64,000 nucleotides of DNA from Harpalus rubripes (taxonomy: Eukaryota; Arthropoda; Insecta; Coleoptera; Carabidae). Location of the stretch: positions 18,194,467-18,258,466 of the forward strand of contig OY720456.1 in assembly GCA_963082715.1 (NCBI GenBank). Direction: 5' to 3'. Below are positions 35,326 through 49,378 of the stretch, piece by piece; within the stretch, counting starts at the first letter, position 1; each line of letters opens with the position of its first letter. The position numbers and the translations under genes were made by a program. Below the pieces are notes generated by a model. It was not told the origin of the DNA and did not search any database. It worked only from the letters and a program-made list of their open reading frames with translations.

Positions 35326-36379
35326 TATATGTCCAAATTTCTTAAGTTTACAATGTATGCAACAGTACATAATGTCCAAAGTCACTTTAGTAAGTACAAC
35401 ATTACTAATAATAAGTAACTTTTCAACTTCAATTTCAGAAAAAGCAAATTCGGTTACAGAAAATGTAAATTCTTCAGAAAAAATAATATCTATAAATTTT
35501 AGGTCAGTAATAGCTATTAACATACCTAGGTATGTTATGTATATCATAATTGCCGCAGATGTCGGTTTGAAATCCGAGCTCGTAGAGCGAGGTTTTTAAG
35601 ACATCTAAGGCTTGTTATGATTCATAACATCCGTGGTTTGTTCAATAGTTTATCGGTTTCGGAAAATGAAGACATTATTAATAAATATAATTTGTTGAAA
35701 TTCTCTCGTTAATGCTAATTTCAGAATGCTATGGTTAACAGAACAATTTTTTTTGACATATGTCAATATGACAAATTGTGTGCTTTATTCCTCATGTTTA
35801 TTATTTTAGAATAAAATAAACCGTATTTAGAACGATACACTAACGTTATCTGTATGTGTTAATGAAGAGCATTATACTTTCATTTTATTTTATTTTCATT
35901 TTGTGGATTGTTGGTGACAAGTCAGTATAGTAATAATATTACCATACAGATACAGTTATTACTTAGTTACCAGCCTACTTTTGTACATGTAAACAATGGA
36001 ATAATATCCTGAAACCGGTAAATCATTTTCGGAAAAAGAAACATCAATTCAGTAAAAGTAAATTACATTCCAACATCCATTTTTTTTTACAAAAAATAAA
36101 CTAAAACAAAGTTAACAAATATTTAACGCATACGATGACTGTCATTTTTATGTGTAGAATGTATTTTTATACAAAAATACATTCTGTAATAAGTGAATCT
36201 GTTTTTTTCTGAAATTGAATTAACTTTTTCTGAAAGACAACACAATTGTGGATATTGTTTATCATAAATAATAAAAACTTGTCTTCAAACAGATTTTTGT
36301 AAACAATTTATACTAAATTAATAAAAATTACTCAATATACTCGTATTATTTTTAATTACTTGACAATATTATTAAAAAA
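35326..36379. other. AT-rich interval with foldback hairpin
   Basis: 35540-35640 folds as ATATCATAA/TTATGAT, AGATGTC/GACATCT and a CGAGCTCGTAGAGCGAGG apex. No gene. The frame at 35134-35547 covers the MITE and has no motif. Confidence 0.45.
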
Positions 36380-36895
36380 TCTGATGTGGCGAGCACATTA
36401 CCTTCCGTCAGTTCTATGTATTTTGTACAAATTTCATACAGAAAGTTCCTTGCTAAAGATTCTATTTCTTATACTTTACCTTCCGGCAGTTGCATGTATT
36501 TTATGTAAATTCCATACAGAAAATTTATAGCAAAAGATCCTATATTTCCAGTAAAATTATAAGACAAACACACTATGTCAATTTCACTTGACACTGATAT
36601 CTTTCAATCAAAATTTTCTTAATATAGTAGCTGTTTCCATAGCTATGACTACTTTATGAAATTTAATTTCTTTATAACTCTATATCCATTTAATATTAAG
36701 TATAAAATGCAGTCAAATCGTATAGAGAATAAAACACACACACACACACACACACACGCACGCACGCACGCACGCACGCACACGCACACGCACACGCACA
36801 CGCACACGCACACGCACACGCACACGCACACGCACACGCACACGCACACGCACACGCACACGCACACGCACACGCACACGCACACGCACACACAC

Positions 36896-36928
<33 letters not shown>

Positions 36929-37055
36929 TCATCGTAAAAATAGTTAAATCGTATTCTAGGGACCCTAAAACGTGCTTGTTCATCAAAAACTCACCACCGA
37001 ATTTTTTGACCAAAGACAATACCTGCCTTACTTAAAGTTGACGGAAGGGAAAAAA
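36380..37055 (+). mobile_element. Helentron-like repeat, family B, full length
   Basis: Starts TCTGATGTGGCGAGCACATT. The ~95-bp 5' block (ACCTTCCGTCAG...) is duplicated in tandem. A 195-bp CA-type array follows, then CATCGTAAAAATAGTTAAAT, CCAAAGACAATACCTGCC and the closing GACGGAAGG. Confidence 0.65.
36733..36927. repeat. Stratified microsatellite: CA, CGCA, CACGCA, CA
   Basis: CA dinucleotides, then (CGCA)n at about 36757-36780, a (CACGCA)n hexamer block of about 18 units (36781-36888), then CA again. Confidence 0.95.
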
Positions 37056-37724
37056 TCCATAGGTACCAAAGGAAGATATGTTGATCTAATGGGCGTAAGA
37101 AAAATTAAAGTAATAAAGATTCTTAATGCAAGAACAATCAGTTGTTTTTAGCAAAATGATATTGATTGTATAATCTCCATAATTGGGACCCGCAGAATCC
37201 GTTGGCGGCGCTGTAAGCGCACCTGTCATGGCGATCAGTAGGACATGTCAAATTTATTTACATTATGAATTAGGGGTTTTCTGATAAATAATATTGTTAA
37301 CAGTTCAACTCAACACGATTATTAAGTGTGTTCAGTCGAATTCTTTATCAAGAAACATAGTTGAGAGGCAACAATTCGTAAATTCGGGTTTAATTACTAC
37401 TTGTGGCGTAACTTGACTATTGGCAATTTTGACTTGGAACTGCAGTCTACGGTGACAAATATCAGTAAAATCAATGAATCTACAATTTTTTTATCAATAC
37501 TATCAATAGTTGTATTAAAACTACATACCTGTAAAATTATATTATAATTTCTGTTTGTGAAATGCAAAGAGAAAACAGATTAAAAATCAGATTAAAGTTT
37601 TGCGATATATTTAAATTTCTTTTCTATACGTACAGTGGATCAACTTTATCTTCTTTGCCAAATATTATGGAATATGTCTTGAATGTTTGTTGTGCTCGTA
37701 CACAGTACATTTTGGTGTATATTA
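37056..37724. other. AT-rich interval
   Basis: GC-richer 37185-37245 (GTTGGCGGCGCTGTAAGCGC) carries no identified feature. Confidence 0.3.
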
Positions 37725-38179
37725 GCTGTATTCTTTTTGACCCAATTGAAACTCTGCTCAGAATATAACTGAGTTGGGCTGAAGTGAGTTGTGATGTGTG
37801 CAAAAAGAACAAGTTTAATTCCATTTTATCACTTCCTTCTTTACCGATGTTGTAACAGCTGTCAAATTTATTAACTTTTTTGTGATCTATAATACTGTTT
37901 ATAAACGAAAAATGGATAATGTTGAAAATATGTTACTTCTAAGTATATCTATATCTGTATGTGTGAATATAAATTTTGTTGTATTATATAACCTTAAAAT
38001 GAAAACTTAGAGTTTCAAATCATTTTGAGCTTTTTAAACTGGTAGTGTAGCATCGCAAAGGGGGGAAGTGAGTTTACTCAGAACAACTCAGATCAGTTGG
38101 GTCAAAAAGAACAACGATCTCCTGAGTTTATCTGAAGTGATCTGAGATGAGCTGAGATTTTGTCAAAAAAGAATACAGC
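37725..38179. mobile_element. TA-type MITE, 455 bp
   Basis: Left GCTGTATTCTTTTTGACCC, right inverse of TGTCAAAAAAGAATACAGC, flanked by TA (37723-37724, 38180-38181). Subterminal CTGAGTT/AACTCAG and CTCAGAT motifs repeat in both orientations. Confidence 0.8.
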
Positions 38180-38199
38180 TATTGTAATCATTTTCTTTT

Positions 38200-38476
38200 C
38201 CTGGCCGCGTGCCTAAGTGTCTGGTCGCGAATCTGGGGAACCCGGTTCGATCCCGACCGACGCCAAATATTTCGAATTTTTAATGGCACTAAATTGATTC
38301 CTGTGGTGCACTCTCCACGCCAGCAATGAGTGCCCGTGAGGTGACGCCTGGTAAATGCCCGCACGGTACGAATATGTCATCATCATTACCGATATCTGCG
38401 TACAAAGCAGATTGGCACACCCAGCAATGGGTAATATTCCGTGACGATATATTTATTTATTTTATTTATTTCTTTA
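38200..38476 (+). mobile_element. tRNA-derived SINE, family S1 (longest copy)
   Basis: The head GTGCCTAAGTGTCTGGTCGC has an A-box-like segment and B box GGTTCGATCCC. The body includes GTGGTGCACTCTCCACGCCA, GAGTGCCCGTGAGGTGACG, CACGGTACGAATATGTCATC and CAGCAATGGGTAATATTCCG. It ends in an AT-rich (TTTAT)n tail. Use this copy as the family reference. Confidence 0.75.
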
Positions 38477-39035
38477 ATTCCCTTATTTTTCACATATTTC
38501 CAGTGAAATTATAAAATATAAGTGTAAGAACATCTTTTTATATTAAACGAAACGATGATGTTTGACGTTTACATATTTGACATGTACTACTGGCCGCCAT
38601 TAATTTAGTTCCTTAAATTTCCGCTGATGTCGCATGCTATTCTCCAGTAGTGACAGCACGCACTTTAGAATTCTATCATAGAAAACAGGCGAATGCGATT
38701 TTACTTTTACGAATCTTGGTAGCATGCACATTAGAATTCTATATTCGCTTTTTATTTTGGGAATTTTCGGGTTTTATACTATTAAAATAGGAAATATTAT
38801 GACAGTGGTGCTGTCACTCTGGTCCCAATACACGCTAAATTGTTATGTACTGATACATACAAGACAAAACTCTAATTGTAAAGGAACCTATATTCATTGG
38901 TATCCACTGAACCAATATCATGTCATAAAACTAGAAAATACTTATTTTAATAATAACCAATGTCAGTAAAATCTCGAAGGGGTTTAGGAAATGTTATATA
39001 CACAATTGTTCATTTTATGATGAAATATAAAAAAA
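38477..39035. other. AT-rich interval with repeat R2
   Basis: 38862-38970 is the plus-strand partner of 13960-14085. Two GCAYGCACWTTAGAATTCTAT motifs lie at about 38648 and 38722. No gene. Confidence 0.35.
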
Positions 39036-39634
39036 TTTGATGTGGCCAGCACATTACCTTCCGTCAGTTCTATGTATTTTGTATAAATGTCATACAGAAA
39101 GTTCCTTGCAAAAGATTATATTTCTTGTACATTACCTTAAGGCAGTTGTATGTATTTTATACAAATTCCATACAGAAAGTTTCTAACAAAAGATCCTATA
39201 TTTCCAGTAAAATTATAACATAAACATACTGTCAACTGCACTTGACACTGACACCTTTCAATCAGAATTTTCTTAATGTAGCAGCTGTTTCCAGAGTTAT
39301 AGCAAAGCTGACTAATATATATTATATTTAATTTCTTTATAATTTTTTAACTCTATGTCCATTTAATATGAAGTATAAAATGCATTCAAATCGTATAGAG
39401 AATAAATAATTCTTTAATATTTATAATAACATCAAATGTGAAAAAATGATATTTAACATCGTTTTTTCAAGAAAAACTGTTAAAATCTTCAAATGAGGGT
39501 ACTTCCGGTTGACCAATTATAACCAAAATCTAATCAGCTCTTCACATGGATGTAACGAAGAGGAATACGAAAGAATTGTAATTTTTGGAATTGTAGTATT
39601 AGAGTTATCGCATTAGAAAATTTTGTCACACACA

Positions 39635-39687
<53 letters not shown>

Positions 39688-39836
39688 ACACACACACACA
39701 CACACATACAGACATCGTAAAAATAGTAAAATCGTATTGTAGGGACCCTAAAACGTGCTTATTCATCAAAAACTCACCACCGAATTTTTTGACCAAAGAC
39801 AATACCTTCCTTACCTAAAGGTGACGGAAGGTAAAA
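39036..39836 (+). mobile_element. Helentron-like repeat, family B, full length
   Basis: Starts TTTGATGTGGCCAGCACATT, with the duplicated 5' block ACCTTCCGTCAGTTCTATG. A (CA)n tract is at 39630-39712. Then CATCGTAAAAATAGTAAAAT and the 3' hairpin ACCTTCCTTACCTAAAGGTG with closing ACGGAAGGTAAAA. Confidence 0.68.
39630..39712. repeat. (CA)n microsatellite
   Basis: About 80 bp of CA at the fixed internal position of family B. Confidence 0.95.
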
Positions 39837-40762
39837 AATGTTTGAGAACCAAGTGGATTCCCCAAAAAATAATGAAGTACCTATTTTTCTACTTCTTTAA
39901 CTTAGTTATTTCTTTCTTACGCAAAAATCCGTAAAATAGCCAAATCAATCAATGATTCATCGAGTAATTATTCGTTTCAATTGCTTTTCATTTAAAAGAC
40001 AAAGGAATAGCAATCAATCAACCATATAAACGAAAAAAGAAAATCATAGATGACATGACCGCAAATGAATTATTTTCCCATCTTTATTCTCAAGAATACT
40101 ATATCATTAGCAAACAAGTCGTATTGAAAAATATATTTTATTATAACAATAATTTTTTAGCCATAAATTTATTCTTAATGTTTTGATACAGAAAAACCGT
40201 TTCATAACAGAATGAAATGAACTGTTCATAAACCTGATAATAATACACCAACTGCTTGAAAAATGTAAGTTAGTGTTTAAAAAACGATAACATTGTCATT
40301 GTTTCCGAATGTTACCGTATAGAGGTCATTAGTGGCAATCTTATTCGTATTAAGTTGTATTCTCTCCTTCTTCCAACGGATGCATTAAAATACTGTAATA
40401 CGGAACTGGAATTTTATATTATTTGTGAGAAGTTTACTCTCCGTTCTATTCAAATGGACAATTTGCTTCATCGCCACGTAAAGAACGGTATATTAATCGT
40501 ATCATAATAAACAATTATTGGTAATTGGTGCTGAGAGATAGCCGCTTACTGAACAGGGTTGTAATTAGATAAATAAAGAAGTTAAAGATATGTTCAGTAC
40601 TATTTGTAGAATCTATAATGAAAGTTATTGCAATCTGAAAAATTATTATTGACAGTAGAAACTAGGTATTACTTTGTTACTAAAAGTAACTGATGAACTC
40701 GTTTGTTACGAGTATGGTTATAGTGAATTTAGGGATGTAGCAAAAAAAGTAATTTAAAAACA
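39837..40762. other. AT-rich interval
   Basis: No recognised feature. Confidence 0.3.
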
Positions 40763-41436
40763 TCTGATGTGGCCAACACCAAACCTCCCGCTATTTAATT
40801 TTTATTAATTTAAATATACATACTTACATATTTAGTTATTGCAGAAACTGTATTAAGATCCATTCCATATAACTATGGTTTTATTTACTATTTTCTTTTT
40901 TAAACGTTACTATTATTAAATTGAAATGATTAATTCTTTGACAGTAACATTTATCTGTAAGTTTTGCTTGTTTAAAGCGTAGGATCCGGGATTAAAATTA
41001 TAGATAATTTTATAAATTTATCCATAAAATATATAAAAAAAATATTTATGCAAATCTGTAGAAAATTTAATAATCTTGAATTTTTATAATAACACAAATC
41101 TTGAAAAAATAACATTTGAAGGTATTTTTCGAAAAAAATCTATTTTGAGCTTCAATTAAAGTGCCATTTCCGGTTATCTGATATACACCGAAATCTAATG
41201 GTCTCTTTCCATATTAGAATAAGGTAGAAATACAAGGTTTCAAAATTTTCTGAATGATAGTATTTGAGTTAGAGTGGAGGATCCACACATACGAGTACAT
41301 ACACACAGACATCATCATGAAAATGTTAAAATTGGATTTTAGGGACCTTAAAACGTGGACATTTACCAAAATCTCGATATGCGATTTTTAGCACGATCCC
41401 TATACCTCCCTTACCAAGAGTAGCGGGAGGTAAAAA
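40763..41436 (+). mobile_element. Helentron-like repeat, family A, full length
   Basis: Starts TCTGATGTGGCCAACACC, with 5' motif ACCTCCCGC. The body lacks the tRNA-like insert. A short CATACA/CACA tract, CATCATGAAAATG and the 3' hairpin ACCTCCCTTACC..GTAGCGGGAGGTAAAAA follow. The last A is joined directly to the first base of the next copy. Confidence 0.7.
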
Positions 41437-42319
41437 TCTCATGTGGCCAACACAATACCTCCCGCCATTTCAGCCCGAGTCACCAAAAAGATAAAGTTAA
41501 ACCTTATTTTTGGATTATCGAATTTTACTCTAATTTTGACAGTTTATTTCTTAAAATATAATCTAATCTAATCTAAGTATCTACCTTTTTTAAACCCCTC
41601 AACAGGATTAAATCCCAATAGTGGGATTCTAACTCAGACCCCCGATGGCACTCATGACATGAGGCGTTGCTCTAATCATTGGGCCACCGGCAGATGCAGA
41701 TTAAATTTTAAATACCGGGATAGAATAGAATTCACTAATCCAAAAATGAGGATTAGCTTAAACATTCTTGTAAATCGTTAATTTTTATTAATATAAATAA
41801 ATACCTACATATTTACTTATGCTGGCAATTGTATTGAATTCCTTTTCTATTGTTCTATTTACTTTTTTCTTTTTAAAACGTTACTAATATTATTTTGAAG
41901 TGATTAGTTCTTTGATACTGACATTTATCTGTCAGTTACATACATTTGAATAACTGCGTTTTGTTTGTTTAAAGCGTAGGCTCTGGGATTTAAATTATAG
42001 ATAATTTTATAAATTTATCCATAAAATATATATAAAAAGTATTAATGCAAATCTATAGAAAATTTAACAATCTTTAATTTTTATAATAACACTAATCTCG
42101 ACAAAATAACATTTAAAGGTATTTTTTGAAGAAAAACTATTTTGAGCTTCTAATAAAGTGTCATTTCCGGTTATCCGATTTGCACCAAAATCTAATGGCT
42201 TCTTGCCATATTAGAATAAGGTAGAAATTCAACGTTACAAATTTTTTTGAATGAGTTAGAGTGGAGAATTCACACACATATATCACCGTGAAAATGTTAA
42301 AATTGGATTCTAGGACCTT

Positions 42320-42936
<617 letters not shown>

Positions 42937-43245
42937 AAAACGTGGCCATTTACCAAAATCTCGATATGCGAGTTTTAGCACGATCCCTATACCTCCCTTA
43001 CCAAGGGTAGCGGGAGATCAAATTGAAAAATAATGTAGGTAAGGTACTCACCGAAAGTATTGTATTGGCGGCTTGGTTTCGAAATGGACAGTAACAGTTT
43101 TTCAGAACACTTTATTGATCTGCAAAAGAAATAATTATATAAGATATCAGTGTAAAGCCTATTTGATACGGTCATAAATTAATTTGTTAAACGAATGTTA
43201 TAATGACAAAATAGAATATTCTATTCCATCACAAACTTCATTATA

Positions 43246-43386
43246 AGAGTATACTAAAACATAAGTTACGGAAGGCAACATATTCTAGCATGAGTCACAA
43301 ATTCGTTCACGAGCGCGCAGCGGCGAGTGGGCGAACGAATGACTGTTTGAATTGCCTTCTGTAACGTGTGTTTTATACTATTTTCT
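43246..43386. repeat. Foldback hairpin with CG-rich apex
   Basis: The stem pairs GTTACGGAAGGCAA with TTGCCTTCTGTAAC and then ATTCGTTC with GAACGAAT around an ACGAGCGCGCAGCGGCGAG apex. The right end is TTTTATACTATTTT. Confidence 0.75.
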
Positions 43387-43618
43387 CTGTTGAGGATTTA
43401 ATTTATATTTTTTTATAAAAATATTTGACAATTTCGGGATATTTTTGGTACAATTATTAGGTTGGTGATAGTGATTTCTGCTTCTTATTCTGTCCATTGC
43501 CTAGATATTTAGTGTATTTATTGCAGTCATGCCAATCTCAAATAACAAAATATCACCAAAAATCGTTTAAGAATGAAGCTCCTTTTAATATCAATATGCC
43601 TGCTCAAATGTGACATTC
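43387..43618. other. AT-rich interval
   Basis: Nothing recognised. Confidence 0.3.
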
Positions 43619-43629
43619 TAATTCCGAAA

Positions 43630-43806
43630 AAAATTACTCCTGTGGTACACTGTCCACGCCAGCAATGAGTGCCCATGAGGTGACGTCTGGTAAACGCCCG
43701 GACGGTACAAATATGTCATCATCATTACCGAAACCTGTGTACGAATCAGGTTGGCACACTCAGCAATGGGTAATATGCCGTGATGATATATTTATATTTA
43801 TTTATT
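43630..43806 (+). mobile_element. 5'-truncated S1 SINE with 11-bp target duplication
   Basis: Starts inside the S1 body (CTCCTGTGGTACACTGTCC) and keeps GAGGTGACGTCTGGTAAACG and CAGCAATGGGTAATATGCCG with an AT-rich tail. TAATTCCGAAA flanks it exactly (43619-43629, 43807-43817). Confidence 0.85.
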
Positions 43807-43828
43807 TAATTCCGAAACAGAGAAATTA

Positions 43829-45048
43829 CGAGGAGTACTAGAAAAGTAATCTACCTAACTATGAAAAAAACAATTGAAACACACAAGCATAATTTGTCAA
43901 ATAGTGGCATGTACTCTAACCTTATCTGCAAAATTTGTGTTTATTGTGATAATTAGTTTCCAATTTATAAAGTGAATTGTGAGGATAAATGAGTAACTTA
44001 AAATTAGAGTATCGCAGTGTTATAAAATTTTTGACAAAAGAGGGCCATCGGCCGAAAACAATCCGTGAAAGAATGGTGGCCGTCTATGGGGATGATACAT
44101 CATCATATTATAGAATGAAATTTTGGTCAAAACAGTTTCGATGGGGACGTAAATCCATCGAAGACGATCCCCGAAGTGAAAGACCCAAAACGGCAACAAA
44201 TGATGAAATGACTCAAAAAGTTGAATTACCATTAGTATGGCATTGGATATATCTGAACCCAGCGTAATAACCATCTTGCACGACAATTTGAACATGAGTA
44301 AGGTGTCAGCCAGGTGGGTTTCACAACTGTTGACACCTGAACAAAAATTGCGCAGGTTGGAAATTTCGGAGAGTAATTTGAAAACTTTGACCAACGATTC
44401 AGACTTTTTGGCACAAATTGTGACGGACGACGAGACTTGGGTGCACCATTTGGATCCTGAGACAAAAATAGAATCGAAACAGTGGGTTCATAAAGGGTCC
44501 CCATCCCCCAAAAAGGCACGGACGCAATCCTCTGCTGGGAAATTTATGGCAACAGTTTTTTGGGACATCAGGGGTATCCTTCTCATTGAATATATGGCAA
44601 AACGGACAATAATACATGCGGACGTATATGCGAACACGTTGAAAAATTTACGGAAAGCAATTAACCAGAAAAGACTCGATTTTTCCAATCGGGAAGTGTT
44701 TCTGCTGCATGACAATGCGACCGTGCATAAGGCTGCCAAAATTAGGCCACTTGAGCAAGAGTGCAGCTTTGTTGAGATAGACCATCCTCCCTATAGTCCG
44801 GACTTTCGTCTATTAAAGAAAAATCTTAGAGAACGCCGTTTTGACTCTGATAATGGCCTAAAAGCAGCCGTCGACAACTTTTTTGAGAGTCAAGAAGAAA
44901 CATTTTTTTATAAAGGTATAAGTTCACTGGAGGAGAAATGGCGCAAGTGCATTGATGTGGGGGGAGATTATATTGAAAAATAAAATTATCAAAAAATCGT
45001 ACGTCTTTTGTTTCATAGCTAGGTAGATAACTTTTCTAGTGCCCCTCG
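43829..45048 (+). mobile_element. Full-length mariner element, 1220 bp
   Basis: Inverted ends of about 38 bp: CGAGGAGTACTAGAAAAGT at the left and the inverse of ACTTTTCTAGTGCCCCTCG at the right, sharing ATCTACCTA. TA flanks both (43827-43828, 45049-45050). Contains one transposase gene in two frames. Confidence 0.93.
43989..44983 (+). pseudogene. Mariner transposase, frameshifted, third catalytic Asp lost
   Basis: The transposase would cut and paste the element at TA sites. Frame 1 (43989-44222) holds the N-terminal helix-turn-helix region (VIKFLTKEGHRP ... YYRMKFWSKQFRWG). A gap of roughly 20 residues plus a frameshift follows near 44225-44240. Frame 2 (44237-44983) carries the linker WVSQLL, the first catalytic Asp in VTDDETWVHH, the second in FLLHDNATVHKA, and the end motif EEKWRKCID. 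The usual YSPDLAPSDYxLF block is shortened to YSPDF followed at once by RLLKKNL. The deletion removes the third catalytic Asp of the D,D34D triad. The element is therefore inactive twice over, although its termini look intact. Confidence 0.92.
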
Positions 45049-45050
45049 TA

Positions 45051-45937
45051 AGATATATTTGTTTGACACGATCACAAAATTTGGTAACAAATTTATTAAC
45101 AAGACTATGACCGTGTCGAACGGGCAAGATTTTCTCTTGAAACAGATATTTTTTTGGGTTTCAAATACCTCATGGTTTGTGAATCTGGATGAATTTCTTG
45201 AAAAACAAATACCGTATCTTATTCTTGACTCGACTACAGCACAGCCTAGTAGTATATAATGAATTGTCGCTCATTTAAGCATCTTAAATGCCTAATTTGA
45301 TAGCAATAACTGTGAACGTAAGCAATGATTTGTTTACATTGAGATTTCAATTAAGATTTTCATCCATGGTTAAACTTAAAGATTTACTTTTGTTGGTAAG
45401 GCGTGTTCAAAGCTATTTGTACATGAATGTTTCTAACTGTTCGTTAAATTCGAATCATTATCTTTCCAACGCCTCTTTGATAATCGCACGGGGTAGCCCA
45501 ATGTAATGGAGTCGTACCAAAAAGAAAAAATGTTGATTTTTTTTTCATAAAAGAAAAATTTACCTAATATTATGCATATACATCAAAAATATTTATTATT
45601 ATATTTTTCATTCATGATTTTCTTTATAAAGATTCCGCGACTGATTTTATGACGTCATAATTTTGTTCATAAATACACGGATAGTGAGGCACACACGTAC
45701 TCGTACCTGTACTGTACATGAATCAGATCTGTCACTTTTCTAACAAAACCTTATCTAACCAACATTTTGAAAGTAACGTCAATATCCTTACAACAATTTG
45801 TTTTTATAAAACTACGTACAAATAACGAAATATGCTAAATAGAAATAAATAAATACAATTTATGTTTGATTTAGATATGACAATGGTTGTACAATATTTT
45901 TCTGCGCTGTCCTGCGAGAAAAACTCGTTGAGAAGTA
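45051..45937. other. AT-rich interval
   Basis: Frames at 45059-45259 and 45288-45506 have no recognised domain. Confidence 0.3.
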
Positions 45938-46040
45938 AAATAGTTATTTATGCTACAAGAGAGGTACCATTTACTAATCGAAATAGCAAAAAAGTTTGAG
46001 AGTGGTCAAATGTACCTACATCTCGTGTTGCATATAAGAT
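45938..46040. repeat. Foldback hairpin, AATAGTTATTTATGC end
   Basis: Starts AATAGTTATTTATGCTACA. The arms TTATGC..ACAAGAGAGGTAC and GTACCTACATCTCGTGTTGC pair imperfectly. Same end as the copies at 29278 and, inverted, 63532. Confidence 0.6.
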
Positions 46041-47195
46041 TTTTTCCACTCCCGATAATTTATTTTTTACCTGTTCATTTTCACTGCCAGGTATGTCAAG
46101 GAATACAGTTGAATATTGATACATTCAAAAAAAAAAGAATTTAAGTATTCTATGGAAAATTTAAGAAAAACGCTGTCTTCTGTCACATATGTCACGTCAA
46201 TTGTAACTTTTGATAGAAATTCAAAATTATAAATTATAAGAATGAATAAATATTTGACACAAGTTTAAAATATCTAACTGTTGGTATTTCACAACGAGGG
46301 AGGTAAGTTCAACTGTAGGGAAGTAAGGACAATCCTTACTTAATAGAAACCGATATCTTGACAGTAAAATAATTATACATCCCTTTATCCCTACAAATAA
46401 TGTCCTAATAGCCTACTTATGATAATGGGTGTCGGAAAATGAAATTTTTGTTCGTATTCTTATGGCCCATGATGCAAGGGGAAGATGGTAGAAGGCAATA
46501 AATACTCCACAAGTTTTGAAGACTACTCTTGCTTGTGTGATGACATAAACGTCAAATGTAGTTCCATTTTTACAAGGTAGGCGACCTACAGTTGCAAAAT
46601 TATGACGTCATTTGAAATTTTAAAACTAGAAACTTATGAGACTTAAAATATATATTTTCGTAAGTAGGTTTAAGTGTACTTTCAGAAAAAAAAATGGAAA
46701 ATGTGATATGACCCCATTATTGCAGCGTATACGTCGAACAAATCGTAACGCAATTTTACGAAACTTTAACTCGTTCCAAATGAACAAGGCGTAATGGGGT
46801 GAACTTTGTATCCTACCATGTTAATTTTAACAGCCTATTAAAATATGTAACCAATACAAACAATTTTTTTATCCAATATCTGATACTGCATGATTGGTGA
46901 AAAATTTAAACAGGATGTTAAAATTGATATAACAAGATACAAATACACCCAGTTTTTCACCGATTTCTGCGTTTGTTAGCCGCCGGTTCGAAAACGACTA
47001 ATTATCTACTGCATTAATTTTAATACATAATTGTTTATCTATACAACAAAGGGTTTAGCTCATGTAAAAATCTTATATGTATATATATTTTATCACTTAA
47101 ATCTTTTGACATTTAAATAATTCAATTAACAAGCACACTACTTGAATTGAACGAAAATTTTACCAAGAAAATATCGTTAATGTTTTTTTATGATT
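46041..47195. other. AT-rich interval
   Basis: Nothing recognised. Confidence 0.3.
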
Positions 47196-48575
<1,380 letters not shown>

Positions 48576-49376
48576 AAAAATACTAAAAAAGGAGGAAACG
48601 CAAAAAAATTATTGATGCCATTTACAGAAAACTAAATATGGATATTTCTAAAGTAGTATACCATTAATCGGATTAAGAACTAAATAACCACCATTTTTGT
48701 TCACATTTGCAATGAATACACATAATAATTTAGTGAAGAAAAATTACATTTCACACACATTTCATCAAATTAACACAATACAGATATATTTTCAAGTTTA
48801 TTTTGTAATTACTTCCCATGATTTTGCGAAATGTTTAATCCTCATAACCTATCTTTAGTTGTCCTCACGTTTCTGTTAACATTTCTATTATAACCTCGTC
48901 ACCTTAGCAATGTTGTATCTGTCACTAAGGTAACATAACAAACAGAAGAATCTGAGTCACACAGCAACCGAGATGCGCATCTTTGACGTGTGCAAATTGT
49001 TGGCGTTCTCACGAAAGGGTAACCGTGAGAGCGTACGAGTATTCTTTATGATGAGAAGAAAATGTGATAAACATGAGGAACACGTAGGGAGTACTGTTAA
49101 AATATTAAGAAAATTACACCCTATTTAGATTAAAAAGAGTTGTAGATGGGGCCACCCATCTAGAAATTAATCGCGCCTAGCTCAGCTTGATATAAACTGC
49201 ACAAGAGTGGTTGGAATTCTATTATTCCCTATTGGAATAAGTTCAGTGCTGCCATCTGTTATCCGTGGCTCATCCGAATACACATATGTATGATTTAATT
49301 TTAGCTTACTTTTCAAAGAATATTGAATCTTCAAGATTATTTATAATGATACAACAGAATTCATTATTGAAAATTA
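48576..49376. other. AT-rich interval
   Basis: Short hairpin at 48988-49030 (TCTCACG...CGTGAGA). GC-richer 49140-49260 carries no recognised motif. Confidence 0.3.
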
Positions 49377-49378
49377 TA

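Noticed and set aside
35134..35547. 137-codon minus frame
   Set aside because: Overlaps a MITE and AT-rich flank; no domain.
44020..44739. Minus-strand frames opposite the mariner gene
   Set aside because: Shadows of the transposase coding strand.
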